Under the pieces are notes generated by a model. That model made no database searches. It was not told the DNA's origin and saw nothing but the letters and a program-made list of their open reading frames with translations. 64,000 bases of DNA from Acidovorax sp. MR-S7 (lineage in GTDB: Bacteria; Pseudomonadota; Gammaproteobacteria; Burkholderiales; Burkholderiaceae_C), in the NCBI RefSeq assembly GCF_000400995.2, contig NZ_DF238892.1:1-64000 (forward strand). Direction: 5' to 3'. Within the stretch, counting starts at the first letter, position 1, and each line of letters begins with the position of its first letter. Shown one piece after another: positions 8,168 through 17,598 of the stretch. Both the position numbers and the translations under genes were made by a program.

Positions 8168-9167
8168 CGCGGCCCAGCGCAGGCATGACTTCGCGCGCGA
8201 ACAGCTCCATGCCTTGCAGCGCCTGTTCGTTGTTCCACAGGCCATTGCCGTTGAAGACGCAGCGCAACTGCGCGATGCCCGTGCGCGCCCGCAGCGCGGC
8301 GATCTGCGCATGGCACTGCTCGGGCGTGCCCCAGACGAACTGCTCGGCCAGCACCTTAGCCACATCGATCGGCGGCACCTCGGATGCGGGCACGCCGCGC
8401 TTGCCCGCGAAGAAGACGCGGCGCGCATGCAGCTTGTCCCACAGCGTGCCGAGTTGTTCCTGCACAGCTTGCGCACTGGCGCCGATGCACACGTAGCGTG
8501 CCAGCGACGAGCGCGCGCGCAAGGCCGTGCCGCCCTGCCCCAGCGAAAGCGCCGCGTGGTCCAGGCGTTCGAGCTGCGTGGTCTCGGGCGGCTCCAGGCT
8601 GAGCAGCAGGGGGAAATCCTCCTGCACCGCGAACGCGATGGATTCGGGCGTCGAGGCTGCGACGTAGATCGGCGGATGCGGGCGCTGCACGGGCGGCATG
8701 CCCAGCGTGCGCGGTGCGAAGCGCCACGGACCCTCGCGCGCCTCGACGGTATCGCCGCGCAAAGCGTCGCGCAGGATGCGCGCGCCCTGCTCGAAGCGCT
8801 CGCGCGTGGACTGCGGGTCAATCTCCAGGCACTCCAGCGAATCCGGCTCGGTGCCCCGGCCGATGCCCACGTCCAGCCGGCCGCCGCTCTGGCAGTCCAC
8901 CTGCGCGATCTCCTCGGCCAGCACCAGCGGGTGGTGCAGCGGTAGCACCAGCACCGACGTGCCCACGCGCAGCCGCTCGGTACGCGCCAGCAGCGCGGCG
9001 GCGAGCAGCAGCGGCGACGGGTAAGGCCACGGCGCGCGCGGCACACGGAATTCACTGAACCACACGCCGTGGTAGCCCAGGCGGTCGGCGCGCTCGAAGA
9101 GCGAGAAAAAAGCCTGGCTGTCGCCGGCCGTGGCCTCGCGCGTCCAGCCTGCAAGGTCAATGCGCAC
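8160..9167 (-). CDS. Luciferase-like flavin-dependent monooxygenase (LLM class)
   Basis: A 335-residue TIM-barrel protein of the bacterial luciferase/LLM class. Features are 'LFERADRLGYHGVWFSEF' near residue 25, 'LRVGTSVLVLPLHHPLVLAEEIAQVD' around residue 70 (seen in segments), 'GRLDVGIGRGTEPDSLE' and 'HPPIYVAASTPES'. These bind FMN or F420 in the family. The start is GTG 9167 with an AGGAGG ribosome site five bases upstream; it overlaps the btuD stop and the downstream gene. Its place inside a B12-riboswitch operon is unusual. It might act on the corrin lower ligand or an adenosyl-cobalamin by-product, but no substrate can be read from the sequence. Confidence 0.85.
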   Translation of the reverse strand: MRIDLAGWTREATAGDSQAFFSLFERADRLGYHGVWFSEFRVPRAPWPYPSPLLLAAALLARTERLRVGTSVLVLPLHHPLVLAEEIAQVDCQSGGRLDVGIGRGTEPDSLECLEIDPQSTRERFEQGARILRDALRGDTVEAREGPWRFAPRTLGMPPVQRPHPPIYVAASTPESIAFAVQEDFPLLLSLEPPETTQLERLDHAALSLGQGGTALRARSSLARYVCIGASAQAVQEQLGTLWDKLHARRVFFAGKRGVPASEVPPIDVAKVLAEQFVWGTPEQCHAQIAALRARTGIAQLRCVFNGNGLWNNEQALQGMELFAREVMPALGRDD

Positions 9168-9924
9168 CAGCGCCCTCCTCCATGGCCTTGCGCCGCGCGC
9201 GCAGCAGGGTCTGCGGCGGGATGGCGATGCGCTCGAAACGCACGCCGAACACGTCGTCGAGCGCCGCGTGGTGCAGCAGATCGCCCGGCGTGCCGTCCAG
9301 CGCGATGCGGCCCTCGTGCATGACGACCACGCGGTCGAAGCACTCGAAGGCCAGGTCCAGGTCGTGCATGACCACGACCACCAGCCGCTCGCGCCCACGC
9401 GCCGCGAGCGATTCCACCAGCGCCAGCCGGTGCTGCACGTCGAGCGCGGCGCCGGGCTCGTCGGCCAGCAGTGCGGGCGGGTCGGTGGCCAGCACCGCGG
9501 CGAGCATGCCGCGCGCGCGTTCGCCGCCCGAGAGCGTGCTCCAGCGCCTGGCGGCGAAGGCCTGCAGGCCCGCGCCCTCCAGCACCTGCGCGGCGCTCGC
9601 GCGGCCCTGCACGCGCATGGCCACGAGGTCGGCCAGCGTCACGTCCCAATACGGGTCGAAGCGCTGCGGCATGTAGCCGATGCGCCGCGCGCGCTCGGGC
9701 ACGCCGAGCGCGGCCAGGGGCTGGCCCTGCCAGAGCACCTCGCCCGCGCTGGGCGCGGCCTGCCCGGCCAGCAGGTGGAGCAGGCTGGATTTGCCCGCGC
9801 CGTTGGGCCCGATCAGCGCCACCGCGCCGCAGGCGGGCAGGCCAAGCGAAACGCCATCGACCAGCGTGCGGTTCTGCCGCGCCAGGGTCAGGCCGCGCGC
9901 GGCCAGCATGGACTGCGCCATCAT
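9157..9924 (-). CDS. btuD: Corrinoid ABC transporter ATP-binding protein
   Basis: An ABC ATPase of 255 residues. Walker A is GPNGAGKSS, the signature is 'LSGGERARGMLAAVLATDP', Walker B is 'ALLADEPGAALD' and the H-loop is in 'VVVMHDLDLA'. It belongs to the FepC/BtuD family. The start ATG overlaps the btuC stop (ATGA), and the 3' end overlaps the monooxygenase start. Coupling with btuC and btuF and the upstream cobalamin riboswitch make vitamin B12 the likely cargo; sequence alone would not separate it from a siderophore importer. Confidence 0.92.
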   Translation of the reverse strand: MMAQSMLAARGLTLARQNRTLVDGVSLGLPACGAVALIGPNGAGKSSLLHLLAGQAAPSAGEVLWQGQPLAALGVPERARRIGYMPQRFDPYWDVTLADLVAMRVQGRASAAQVLEGAGLQAFAARRWSTLSGGERARGMLAAVLATDPPALLADEPGAALDVQHRLALVESLAARGRERLVVVVMHDLDLAFECFDRVVVMHEGRIALDGTPGDLLHHAALDDVFGVRFERIAIPPQTLLRARRKAMEEGAGAH

Positions 9925-10925
9925 GCGCGGCCCCCCTGCGCGCGCAGGCGGCGCGCGAGCAGCACGATGAAGAACGGCCCGCCCGCCACGGCGGTGATGA
10001 GGCCCAGCGGCACTTCGGCCGGCGGCAGCACGCTGCGTGCGATGGCATCGGCCACCGTCACCACGATGGCGCCTGCCAGGGCGCTTGCGGGCAGCACGCT
10101 GCGGTGCCGCGTGCCCACGAACCAGCGCGCGATGTGCGGCGCTGCCAGCCCCACGAAGGCCACCAGCCCGCCATACGCCACGGCGGCCGCGACCACCAGC
10201 GAGCCCAGCAGCACCGCGCGCGGCACGAAGCGCTTCACGTCCAGGCCGAAGCCCTGGGCCGTCGCGTCGCCCAGCCCGAGCAGGTCGAGCCCGCGCGCGG
10301 CGGCCTGCGTGACCGCCAGGCACGCGAGCGTGATCAGCGCTAGCACGGCGAAGCCCTTCCAGGTGGGTGTCTGTATGCCGCCCAGCACCCAGCTCATGAC
10401 GACCTGCAGGCTCACGGTTTCGTCCGACAGCGCCAGCATCAGGAAGGAGCGGATGGCGCCGAGCATCGCCGCCATGGCCACGCCGGCCAGCAGCATGCCC
10501 GGCGCGTCGAGCGCGCCCGCCACGCGCGCCACGGCCAGCACCAGCACCGTGGCGCCCCAGGCACCGCAGAACGCGAGCAGCGGCAGCAGCCACGATTGCG
10601 GCAGCCCCAGCGGCACCAGCAGGGCCACGGTCGCGCCCAGCGCCGCGCCGCCCGAGGCGCCCAGCAGGTAGGGCTCGGCCAGCGGGTTGCGGAACACGCC
10701 CTGGAACACCGCCCCCGACAGCCCCAGCAGCGCGCCCACGCAGGCGGCGGCCAGCACGCGCGGCAGCCGCCATTCCCACAGCAGGCGGCTGCGCAGCGTG
10801 TCGCTGTCGGTGAACGCGCGCCAGATCTCGGCGGGTGTGGCCCACTGGTGGCCCGCGCAGGCGCCCAACAGCAGGCACAGCGCCAGCACGGCAAGGGCCG
10901 GGAGCCAGACTGCGTTGTGCCGCAT
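9921..10925 (-). CDS. btuC: Corrinoid ABC transporter permease
   Basis: A 334-residue FecCD/BtuC permease with about ten hydrophobic segments. Family landmarks are 'LRLPRVLAAACVGALLGLSG' (close match 'WRLPRVLAAACVGALLGLSG'), 'FQGVFRNPLAEPYLLGASGG', and near the C-terminus 'AFVGLAAPHIARWFVG', the loop that contacts the ATPase. ATG 10925 is chosen because it overlaps the btuF stop as TGATG and has GGGAGA upstream; ATG 10949 would lengthen it by eight residues. It pairs with the adjacent BtuD and BtuF. Confidence 0.93.
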   Translation of the reverse strand: MRHNAVWLPALAVLALCLLLGACAGHQWATPAEIWRAFTDSDTLRSRLLWEWRLPRVLAAACVGALLGLSGAVFQGVFRNPLAEPYLLGASGGAALGATVALLVPLGLPQSWLLPLLAFCGAWGATVLVLAVARVAGALDAPGMLLAGVAMAAMLGAIRSFLMLALSDETVSLQVVMSWVLGGIQTPTWKGFAVLALITLACLAVTQAAARGLDLLGLGDATAQGFGLDVKRFVPRAVLLGSLVVAAAVAYGGLVAFVGLAAPHIARWFVGTRHRSVLPASALAGAIVVTVADAIARSVLPPAEVPLGLITAVAGGPFFIVLLARRLRAQGGRA

Positions 10926-11854
10926 CAGCCTTGTCTCCCGCGTATCCATTGGGCCAGCGTCTCGATGCCGTCGAACGTGCGCGGCCCGGGGATCAGGAAC
11001 TCCGAGCGCGATACCGTGATGGCCCGGCGCCACCGCACCGCGCGCATGTCGCGCCAGCCGGGCCTCTGCACCAGGTCGTCCAGCGCAGCCTGGGCACCGG
11101 CGAACAGCAGCACGTCGGGGTTGGAGGCCAGCGCCGCCTCGGGCGAAACCTGGGCCAGCGTGCCGATGTCCGGCATCGCGTGCCGCGCGCCCGCGTGCAC
11201 GATGGCCTCGCCGGTATAGGTTTGCGGCCGTGCCACGAGCAGCATGCCATTGCCCATGCGGCCGGTGACCATCAGCGCGCTGGGCGCGGCGCGGCCCGCC
11301 ATGCGCGCATCCACGGCGCGCAGGCGCTCTTCCAGCGAAGCGGCCAACGCATCGCCGCGCGCGGGCACGCCTGTCGCCTGCGACACCAGCCGCACGTTGC
11401 CGATCACCTCGTCCAGCGTGCGGCTGAGCAGCACCATGATGGGTACGCCGATGCGCTCCATCGGGTCCACGAGCTGGTGCGCGGCTTGGCGCGCGGGCGT
11501 GACGATCACCAGGTCGGGCCGGCGCGCCACCACGGCATCCACCGAGAACCCGAGCCGCCCGCCCACCTTGGGCAGGCCGGCGACTTCGGGCGGAAAGCGC
11601 GTGTAGTCCTCCACGCCCACGATCCGGTCCGCCAGGCCCAGCGATGCGACCAGCTCCGTGTTCGACGAAAAGATGGTCACGATGCGCCGCGCCAGCGCCG
11701 CCAGCGCCACGCTGCGGCCCAGCGCGTCGCGCAGGGCGATGGGCGCCGCGTTCGCAGCGGGCCAATGCGCAGCCACGCCCAGCGCGACACCAGCGCCCAC
11801 CAGGCTGCGCCGGCTCAGCCGCCGGACATGGCTGCGTCCTGCCTGCAACTGCAT
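10925..11854 (-). CDS. btuF: Corrinoid ABC transporter substrate-binding protein
   Basis: A 309-residue class III binding protein. The N-terminus carries a twin-arginine-like motif (S-R-R-S-L-V-G), a hydrophobic stretch and an A-N-A cleavage site near residue 33, so Tat export to the periplasm is possible. The mature part begins 'APIALRDALGRSVALAALAR' and contains the 'IVGVEDYTRFPPEV' and 'RRPDLVIVTP' blocks of BtuF relatives. The start ATG lies eight bases after the receptor gene stop. It would receive corrinoid from the outer-membrane receptor encoded just upstream and pass it to BtuC. Confidence 0.88.
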   Translation of the reverse strand: MQLQAGRSHVRRLSRRSLVGAGVALGVAAHWPAANAAPIALRDALGRSVALAALARRIVTIFSSNTELVASLGLADRIVGVEDYTRFPPEVAGLPKVGGRLGFSVDAVVARRPDLVIVTPARQAAHQLVDPMERIGVPIMVLLSRTLDEVIGNVRLVSQATGVPARGDALAASLEERLRAVDARMAGRAAPSALMVTGRMGNGMLLVARPQTYTGEAIVHAGARHAMPDIGTLAQVSPEAALASNPDVLLFAGAQAALDDLVQRPGWRDMRAVRWRRAITVSRSEFLIPGPRTFDGIETLAQWIRGRQG

Positions 11855-11862
11855 CGCCGGCT

Positions 11863-14100
11863 TCAGAAGTCGGCCTGCAAACCCACCATCCATTCGCGGC
11901 CCGGCATGGAGGTGCCGCAACTGCCGTTCTGGAAGAGGGGATTGGCGATGCAGGGCCGCTGGTCCAGTGCAATGAAGATGGGGTGGCGGTTGAGGTTGAA
12001 GAGGTTGTTCACGCCGCCGAACAGCTTCACGCTGCGGCTCAGGCGGTAATCCGCACGCATGTTCCACACCGTGAAGGCGCCCTTGCGGTGGATCCAGGTG
12101 CTGCTCGGCTCACCCAGGGGAACGAGCAGGTTCTCTTCCGTGTCGTACCACATCGGGCCGCGCAGCAGCGCGGTGAGCTGCATGCTCCAGTCGCCGGCAT
12201 TGCGGTCCATGCCGCGCGCATAGCGCATGCCGGCGGAGGCTTCGTACTTGTACATGCGCTGCACGCGGTCGGTGTTGGCTGTCGCCGCTGCACCCTTGTC
12301 CTTCATCTGGAAGTGGTAGTAGCCGTTGCCGAAAGCCGTCAGGGCGTGCCCGCCCAGCGGCAGGCCGAGCAGCTTGCCCACATCGGCGTTGGCGCTGATT
12401 TCGAGACCGCGCGCGACGATGTCCGCGGCATTGTTCGCGTAATCCGACGTATTGGTGGTCGGGCCGCGCGACACAGTGATGATGCGGTCGGAAATCGTGT
12501 TCTGGAACAGCGCCGCGTCGAACCTCCATGCGCTTTGCCGGTACGTGGTGCCGATCTCGAACTGGCGGCTCGATTCAGGCTTGAGGTTGGGGTTGCCGAA
12601 GATGCGGCCGCCGCCCACCGCCGTGAAATCCGCGGACAGCTCGCTGGCCGTCGGCGCGCGGAAGCCCGTGGACGCACCCGCGCGCAAGCTCCATGCATCG
12701 GTCGCCTTCCAGGTCGCGCCTGTCGACCAGGTGAGCTTGTCGTAGTCCCGCGCCGTCGTCACGGCCATGGGCACATTCGGCGTCTGGTCGAAGCGTGTTT
12801 CGCCCCATGTTTTGCGTGCGCCCGCACGCAGCGTCAGGCGTTTGTCGAAGAAACTTTGCGCATTTTCGAAATACAGCGCCTTGGTGTGCTCGGTCTGATT
12901 GTTGTCGTAGGGCGCGACTTGCCCCGTGGGGCCGCCAGGCATGGGATCGCGCTCACGGTCCGAGCGCAGGCGGTTCTTCTCGTAGTCGAAGCCGAACAGC
13001 AGGTCGTTCGTATCCGTGAGCCGCAAACGCGGCTGCAGCCGCAGCCCCGTGGCGTCCAGGGCGCGGTGGTTGTAGTCGCGCGACGTGCCTGGTACGGCAT
13101 TGACGCCCGACCTGATGACTGGGGAGGCCCAGTTGAATTCATCCACGTCGCGGAAGGTGTAGAGGTGCGCCAGCCAGCTCACGCGCTCACCCGGCAGCGC
13201 GCCCTCGTACTTCAGGTCGGCTGACTGGTTATAGCGGTTGTCGCGGCTGTGGATATTCCCCCCCGATCCGCGAAATCCCGCGTTGTAGATGCCATCTGTG
13301 CGAGCCTGCAGCTCCACGCGGTGCAGATCAGCGATCTGCCAGCCCAGCGCGCCCGTCGCCCCCCGGCGCTTCCAGCTCGTGTTCTTCATCTCGGAGCCGC
13401 CGCTGCCGGAGTGGTAGTCGTCACGCCCGCCGGCACTGGCACCCACGTACCAGTCCCACTTGTCGGTCGCGCCGCCGATCTGCGCGTCGGTGCGCCAGCC
13501 ACCCCACCCACTGGCCACCACCTGCGCGCGGTTGCGCCCGCCGTCTGCGCCGTTGCGCAGGATGATGTTGATGACACCCCCCATGTTCTGGCTGCCGTAC
13601 ACCACCGAAGCGGGCCCGCGCACGATCTCGATGCGCTGCACGTCGGACAGGCTCAGCTTGGAGAGGTTGGCCGTACCTGCGCGGCGGCCATTGAGCAGCA
13701 CCAGCACCTGGCCACGGTAGTCGCGCCCCTGCCCGTCCGTCGCAGCGCCGCGCATGTTCAGCGAAGTCTGCGCCGCAGTCCATTCGCTCAGGAACCCGAC
13801 GGCGTGCTCGGCCAGCAGATCGGTGATCGACCTGGCGGACGAGCGTTCGATGTCTTCCCGGCCGATCGTCTGGGTCGTGGCCGCGATGCGGGAGCGATCC
13901 TCGGGACGCGCCGTAGCGGTGACGAACACCTCTTCCAGTGCTTTGGGCTGGCCTATGGAATTGGAACGCTGCTCCTGCGCCATGGCCGAGGTGGCCGCCC
14001 AGGCCACAGCGCACAGCACAGCACCACGCTGCAGATGGAATGGAAGGAAGGACCCGAAAGCGTGGCGGCGTACAGCCCGCTGAATATCGATGGAAGGCAT
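11863..14100 (-). CDS. btuB: TonB-dependent outer-membrane receptor, probable vitamin B12 receptor
   Basis: A 745-residue TonB-dependent receptor. The signal peptide is about residues 12-44 (after 'FLPFHLQRG', ending AMA). A TonB-box-like 'LEEVFVTATA' comes next, then a plug domain with 'SITDLLAEHAVGFLSEW' and 'IEIVRGPASVVYGSQNMGGV'. A barrel follows that ends in aromatic Phe ('VGLQADF'), as outer-membrane proteins need. ATG 14100 is chosen for its signal peptide and the CAGGAA site upstream. The mRNA leader contains a cobalamin riboswitch, so synthesis should fall when B12 is plentiful. It is longer than E. coli BtuB (about 614 residues). Confidence 0.9.
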   Translation of the reverse strand: MPSIDIQRAVRRHAFGSFLPFHLQRGAVLCAVAWAATSAMAQEQRSNSIGQPKALEEVFVTATARPEDRSRIAATTQTIGREDIERSSARSITDLLAEHAVGFLSEWTAAQTSLNMRGAATDGQGRDYRGQVLVLLNGRRAGTANLSKLSLSDVQRIEIVRGPASVVYGSQNMGGVINIILRNGADGGRNRAQVVASGWGGWRTDAQIGGATDKWDWYVGASAGGRDDYHSGSGGSEMKNTSWKRRGATGALGWQIADLHRVELQARTDGIYNAGFRGSGGNIHSRDNRYNQSADLKYEGALPGERVSWLAHLYTFRDVDEFNWASPVIRSGVNAVPGTSRDYNHRALDATGLRLQPRLRLTDTNDLLFGFDYEKNRLRSDRERDPMPGGPTGQVAPYDNNQTEHTKALYFENAQSFFDKRLTLRAGARKTWGETRFDQTPNVPMAVTTARDYDKLTWSTGATWKATDAWSLRAGASTGFRAPTASELSADFTAVGGGRIFGNPNLKPESSRQFEIGTTYRQSAWRFDAALFQNTISDRIITVSRGPTTNTSDYANNAADIVARGLEISANADVGKLLGLPLGGHALTAFGNGYYHFQMKDKGAAATANTDRVQRMYKYEASAGMRYARGMDRNAGDWSMQLTALLRGPMWYDTEENLLVPLGEPSSTWIHRKGAFTVWNMRADYRLSRSVKLFGGVNNLFNLNRHPIFIALDQRPCIANPLFQNGSCGTSMPGREWMVGLQADF

Positions 14101-14284
14101 GCGATGTTCCTGAGCCACGCTTCGCCCACCCGCGAAGCCACTGGCCGTGTTGTCAAAACACGCCGCGTTCCGCACATTCCACGGGTAGGCCCGGCATGTC
14201 ACCACGTCCCCGCGTACACCACGAGTCATGCGCAGCCCCTTGCCGGCCAGCCCGGACTGCGCCCTCCCGCGGCGTCCGAAGCGA

Positions 14285-14555
14285 TAACAAAGGCCGGTAT
14301 CCGGGCTTGCGAAACGCCTGCGCAGTCGTGCTACTGACAAATGCGCAGACTCGGTTCGTCGCCTTCCCACGCCGTATGGAGCGCAGTGACCGCCGTTGGC
14401 TCATTGAGCCGGTGGCATGAGAACCGGAGATTTCGCTGACCGTTGCGGGGGCAGCGCAGGAATCGCGAGCCAATGAAGGCCGCTCACCTGCTTCCCGTTT
14501 AACCTGGGGAACTGGATGCTTTTGACATCGCAGCCCTATTACAGGCACCTTCGAA
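14285..14555 (-). promoter_or_regulatory. Cobalamin riboswitch
   Basis: On the minus strand the conserved elements occur in the right order: GGGAAGCAGGTG (14485-14497), then GCTGCCCCCGCAACGGT (14439-14455), then a GGGAAGGCGACGA block (about 14358-14371), and last the B12 box AAGCCCGGATACCGGCC (14292-14308). The leader runs about 185 bases on to the receptor start at 14100. The rest of the 646-base gap between the receptor gene and trxB, 14556-14746, shows no gene or clear terminator. The outer edges are estimated. Confidence 0.93.
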
Positions 14556-14746
14556 TCCAAGCGTCCCGTCCAAAACCGGCAGGCTTCGGAAGAATGCTTG
14601 GGCGCGATTATCTCGGAAAAACCTGATCTGGTTTCTCGGAAGGCCAACTGCGACAAATTGGTGCAGCACACGTGCAGGAAGCGCTATTCCTCGGGGCTGG
14701 GCCATGTCGCACAGGAGCAAACCAGCCTTCGCAACACGGACAGCCA

Positions 14747-15688
<942 letters not shown>

Positions 15689-16660
15689 TCAGTCCACCTG
15701 GATGTTGGCTTCCTTGACTACCTGCGCCCACCGCTTGTAGTCTGCCTTGTACTGTCGATCAAACTCAGCAGGGGTGTTGCCCGCCGGCTGGAATCCTGCG
15801 CGGGCGTAGACCGCACGTACTTCCGGGTCGGCAAGAACCGCTGCGAGTTCCTTTTGCAGCCGATCGACGATGCCGGCCGGAGTCTTGGCCGGAGCAAAGA
15901 TGCCGTACCAGGACATGACGTCGAAATCGCGCACGCCTTGCTCCATCAGGGTCGGGACCTCAGGCAGGGTGGGAGACCGCTCGCGGCTCGTGATGCCGAT
16001 GGGTTTCAGCCGCCCTTCCTTCATGAATGCCGCTGCGGTGGGAATGACCGTCACCAGCAGGGGGACCTGTCCGGCCGCGGCGTCCGCCACCGCCTGGCCA
16101 CCGCCCTTGTAGGCCACATGGGTCAGTTTCACCCCGGTTTTGAGGGCCAGGAGTTCCCCGACCAAGTGATGGGTCGTGCCGCGTCCGGCAGAACCATAGG
16201 CCATGCCCCCAGGCATGTTCTTCGTTGCCGTCACCAATTCAGCGAGGGTGTTTTCCTTGACCGACGAGTGGGCAAGCAAAACCAGGGGAGCGTCGGCAAG
16301 CTTGGTGACGGCAACGAAATCGTTCAGCGGATCGAACTGCGGCTTGATCAGGTGAGTGGCAGTCACCAAGGATCCATCGAAGCCCATGAGCAGCGTGTAC
16401 CCATCCGCCGGCGACTTGGCAACGATGGCAGCGCCGATGAAACCCGATGCGCCTGGTTTGTTGTCGACGACGACTGGTTGCCCCAGCCGCTGGCCGAGCT
16501 TGTCCGTCAGCGACCGGATGACCAGATCGCCTCCTCCTCCCGGAGCAAACGGCATGACTACGCGAATAGGCCGGTTGGGATAGGAAGGGTCTGCTGCGGC
16601 GATGGTGGCGAGCGCGAGGCTGGCAATGGCGCCCAGGCTGCGAATCGAATGGAACTTCAT
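15689..16660 (-). CDS. Bug-family (tripartite tricarboxylate transporter) substrate-binding protein
   Basis: A 323-residue periplasmic receptor. A signal peptide covers about residues 1-23 ('LGAIASLALATIAAADP'). The Bug hallmark 'YPNRPIRVVMPFAPGGGGD' follows at once, and then 'KPGASGFIGAAIVAKSPADGYTL'. Such receptors are greatly expanded in Burkholderiales and often work without linked TctA/TctB membrane genes; none are seen here. It lies between a glutaredoxin-DinB gene and trxB, on the same strand with short gaps. The ligand, probably a small carboxylate or amide, is unknown. Confidence 0.92.
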   Translation of the reverse strand: MKFHSIRSLGAIASLALATIAAADPSYPNRPIRVVMPFAPGGGGDLVIRSLTDKLGQRLGQPVVVDNKPGASGFIGAAIVAKSPADGYTLLMGFDGSLVTATHLIKPQFDPLNDFVAVTKLADAPLVLLAHSSVKENTLAELVTATKNMPGGMAYGSAGRGTTHHLVGELLALKTGVKLTHVAYKGGGQAVADAAAGQVPLLVTVIPTAAAFMKEGRLKPIGITSRERSPTLPEVPTLMEQGVRDFDVMSWYGIFAPAKTPAGIVDRLQKELAAVLADPEVRAVYARAGFQPAGNTPAEFDRQYKADYKRWAQVVKEANIQVD

Positions 16661-16691
16661 CGTGTCTCCAGTATTTATAGTTCGAAGAAGG

Positions 16692-17462
16692 TCAGCCCCA
16701 TACCTTCTCGGGCAGTGGCAGCCCTTGGAGGTCTTCGGGGGTCAGCGGTCCGGCAGCTGCAACGCCATAGTCCTCCAGCATGAGAATGAGCTGGCGCGTG
16801 TGCTGCGCTGCGTGGTAGGTAGTGCGGTCCATGACGTTGTGCATGGTGTGCCGGCCGTAATAGGTCGGCACGGTGAACTGCATCGTCTTGTCGGCGCAGC
16901 TTTCCCACCACGCAGCAAAGCGGTCGCGCACGCCGAGGCCGAAATCAGCGATCTGCTGCGCGGTCCAGTCTGCAGGAGGGAGGTCATTGAAGCCTTCGAA
17001 CTCGAGTTCCTTCTGCTCACCAGCCTCCAGCCCCATCTCGGCAACGCGGAAGACGTGGAACGCAGTGTCTGCCGCCGAACGCTTGCGCTCGCGGAAAAAC
17101 AAGCGGAACTTGTCCTCGGGAAACTGGAGCGTGTAGCGCGCGGCAGCGGCCAAAACGGTGAGCAGCTTCTGTACCAGCACCTCAGGTGGAAGGCGCTCCG
17201 CGAGCTGGACATTCAAGCCCAGGAACTTCACCACGTCATCGAACGACTGGCACAGCGTGTACTTGTCTCCCAGCGATACGACCGGCACGCTGCGCGCACC
17301 GAGCGCTCGCAATTGCGCCATTCCCTGGGGGTTGCCATGCACATCAATCGACTCGAAATCGATGCCATGCTTGGTGAGGAACTCCTTCGTGCGCAAGCAC
17401 GATGAGCAGCCCGGCTGCCAGAAGACCTTGATCCTGGTTGACGATGAAGACGCTGTTTCCAT
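16692..17462 (-). CDS. Glutaredoxin domain fused to DinB-like domain
   Basis: A 256-residue two-domain protein. Residues 10-85 form a glutaredoxin fold with the redox motif C-S-S-C ('WQPGCSSCLRTKEF') and the cis-proline loop 'RSVPVVSLGD'. Residues 105-250 resemble the DinB/YfiT four-helix family, with 'TTYHAAQHTRQ' near the C-terminus supplying metal-binding histidines. ATG 17462 is taken; longer readings run into the divergent promoter. DinB-like proteins can be thiol-dependent isomerases or transferases, so a glutaredoxin partner in the same chain is suggestive. It heads an operon with a Bug receptor and trxB, divergent from a broken LysR gene. Confidence 0.8.
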   Translation of the reverse strand: METASSSSTRIKVFWQPGCSSCLRTKEFLTKHGIDFESIDVHGNPQGMAQLRALGARSVPVVSLGDKYTLCQSFDDVVKFLGLNVQLAERLPPEVLVQKLLTVLAAAARYTLQFPEDKFRLFFRERKRSAADTAFHVFRVAEMGLEAGEQKELEFEGFNDLPPADWTAQQIADFGLGVRDRFAAWWESCADKTMQFTVPTYYGRHTMHNVMDRTTYHAAQHTRQLILMLEDYGVAAAGPLTPEDLQGLPLPEKVWG

Positions 17463-17598
17463 GTATGGCCTCGTGAGGTTTGGCGCTGGTTGCGCAGTGA
17501 TGGGTTGCGCAGATTCTCGAGACCGGGCGACCAGCAGAAAAGCGACATTTTTCGAGCCTGCCATCACGTAAAGTTACGGCTGGAGACCGACCACCACC

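Noticed and set aside
7403-10048. One very long minus-strand protein of 881 residues
   Set aside because: Only the last 254 residues are protein-like; the rest is an out-of-frame reading of btuD and the monooxygenase. The real start is ATG 8167.
11644-13224. A plus-strand 526-residue open frame
   Set aside because: It is antisense to the TonB-dependent receptor, which has a signal peptide, plug and barrel features.
14695-14730. Terminator for trxB
   Set aside because: A GGCTGG/CCAGCC pairing exists but the loop is over 20 bases and there is no T-run.
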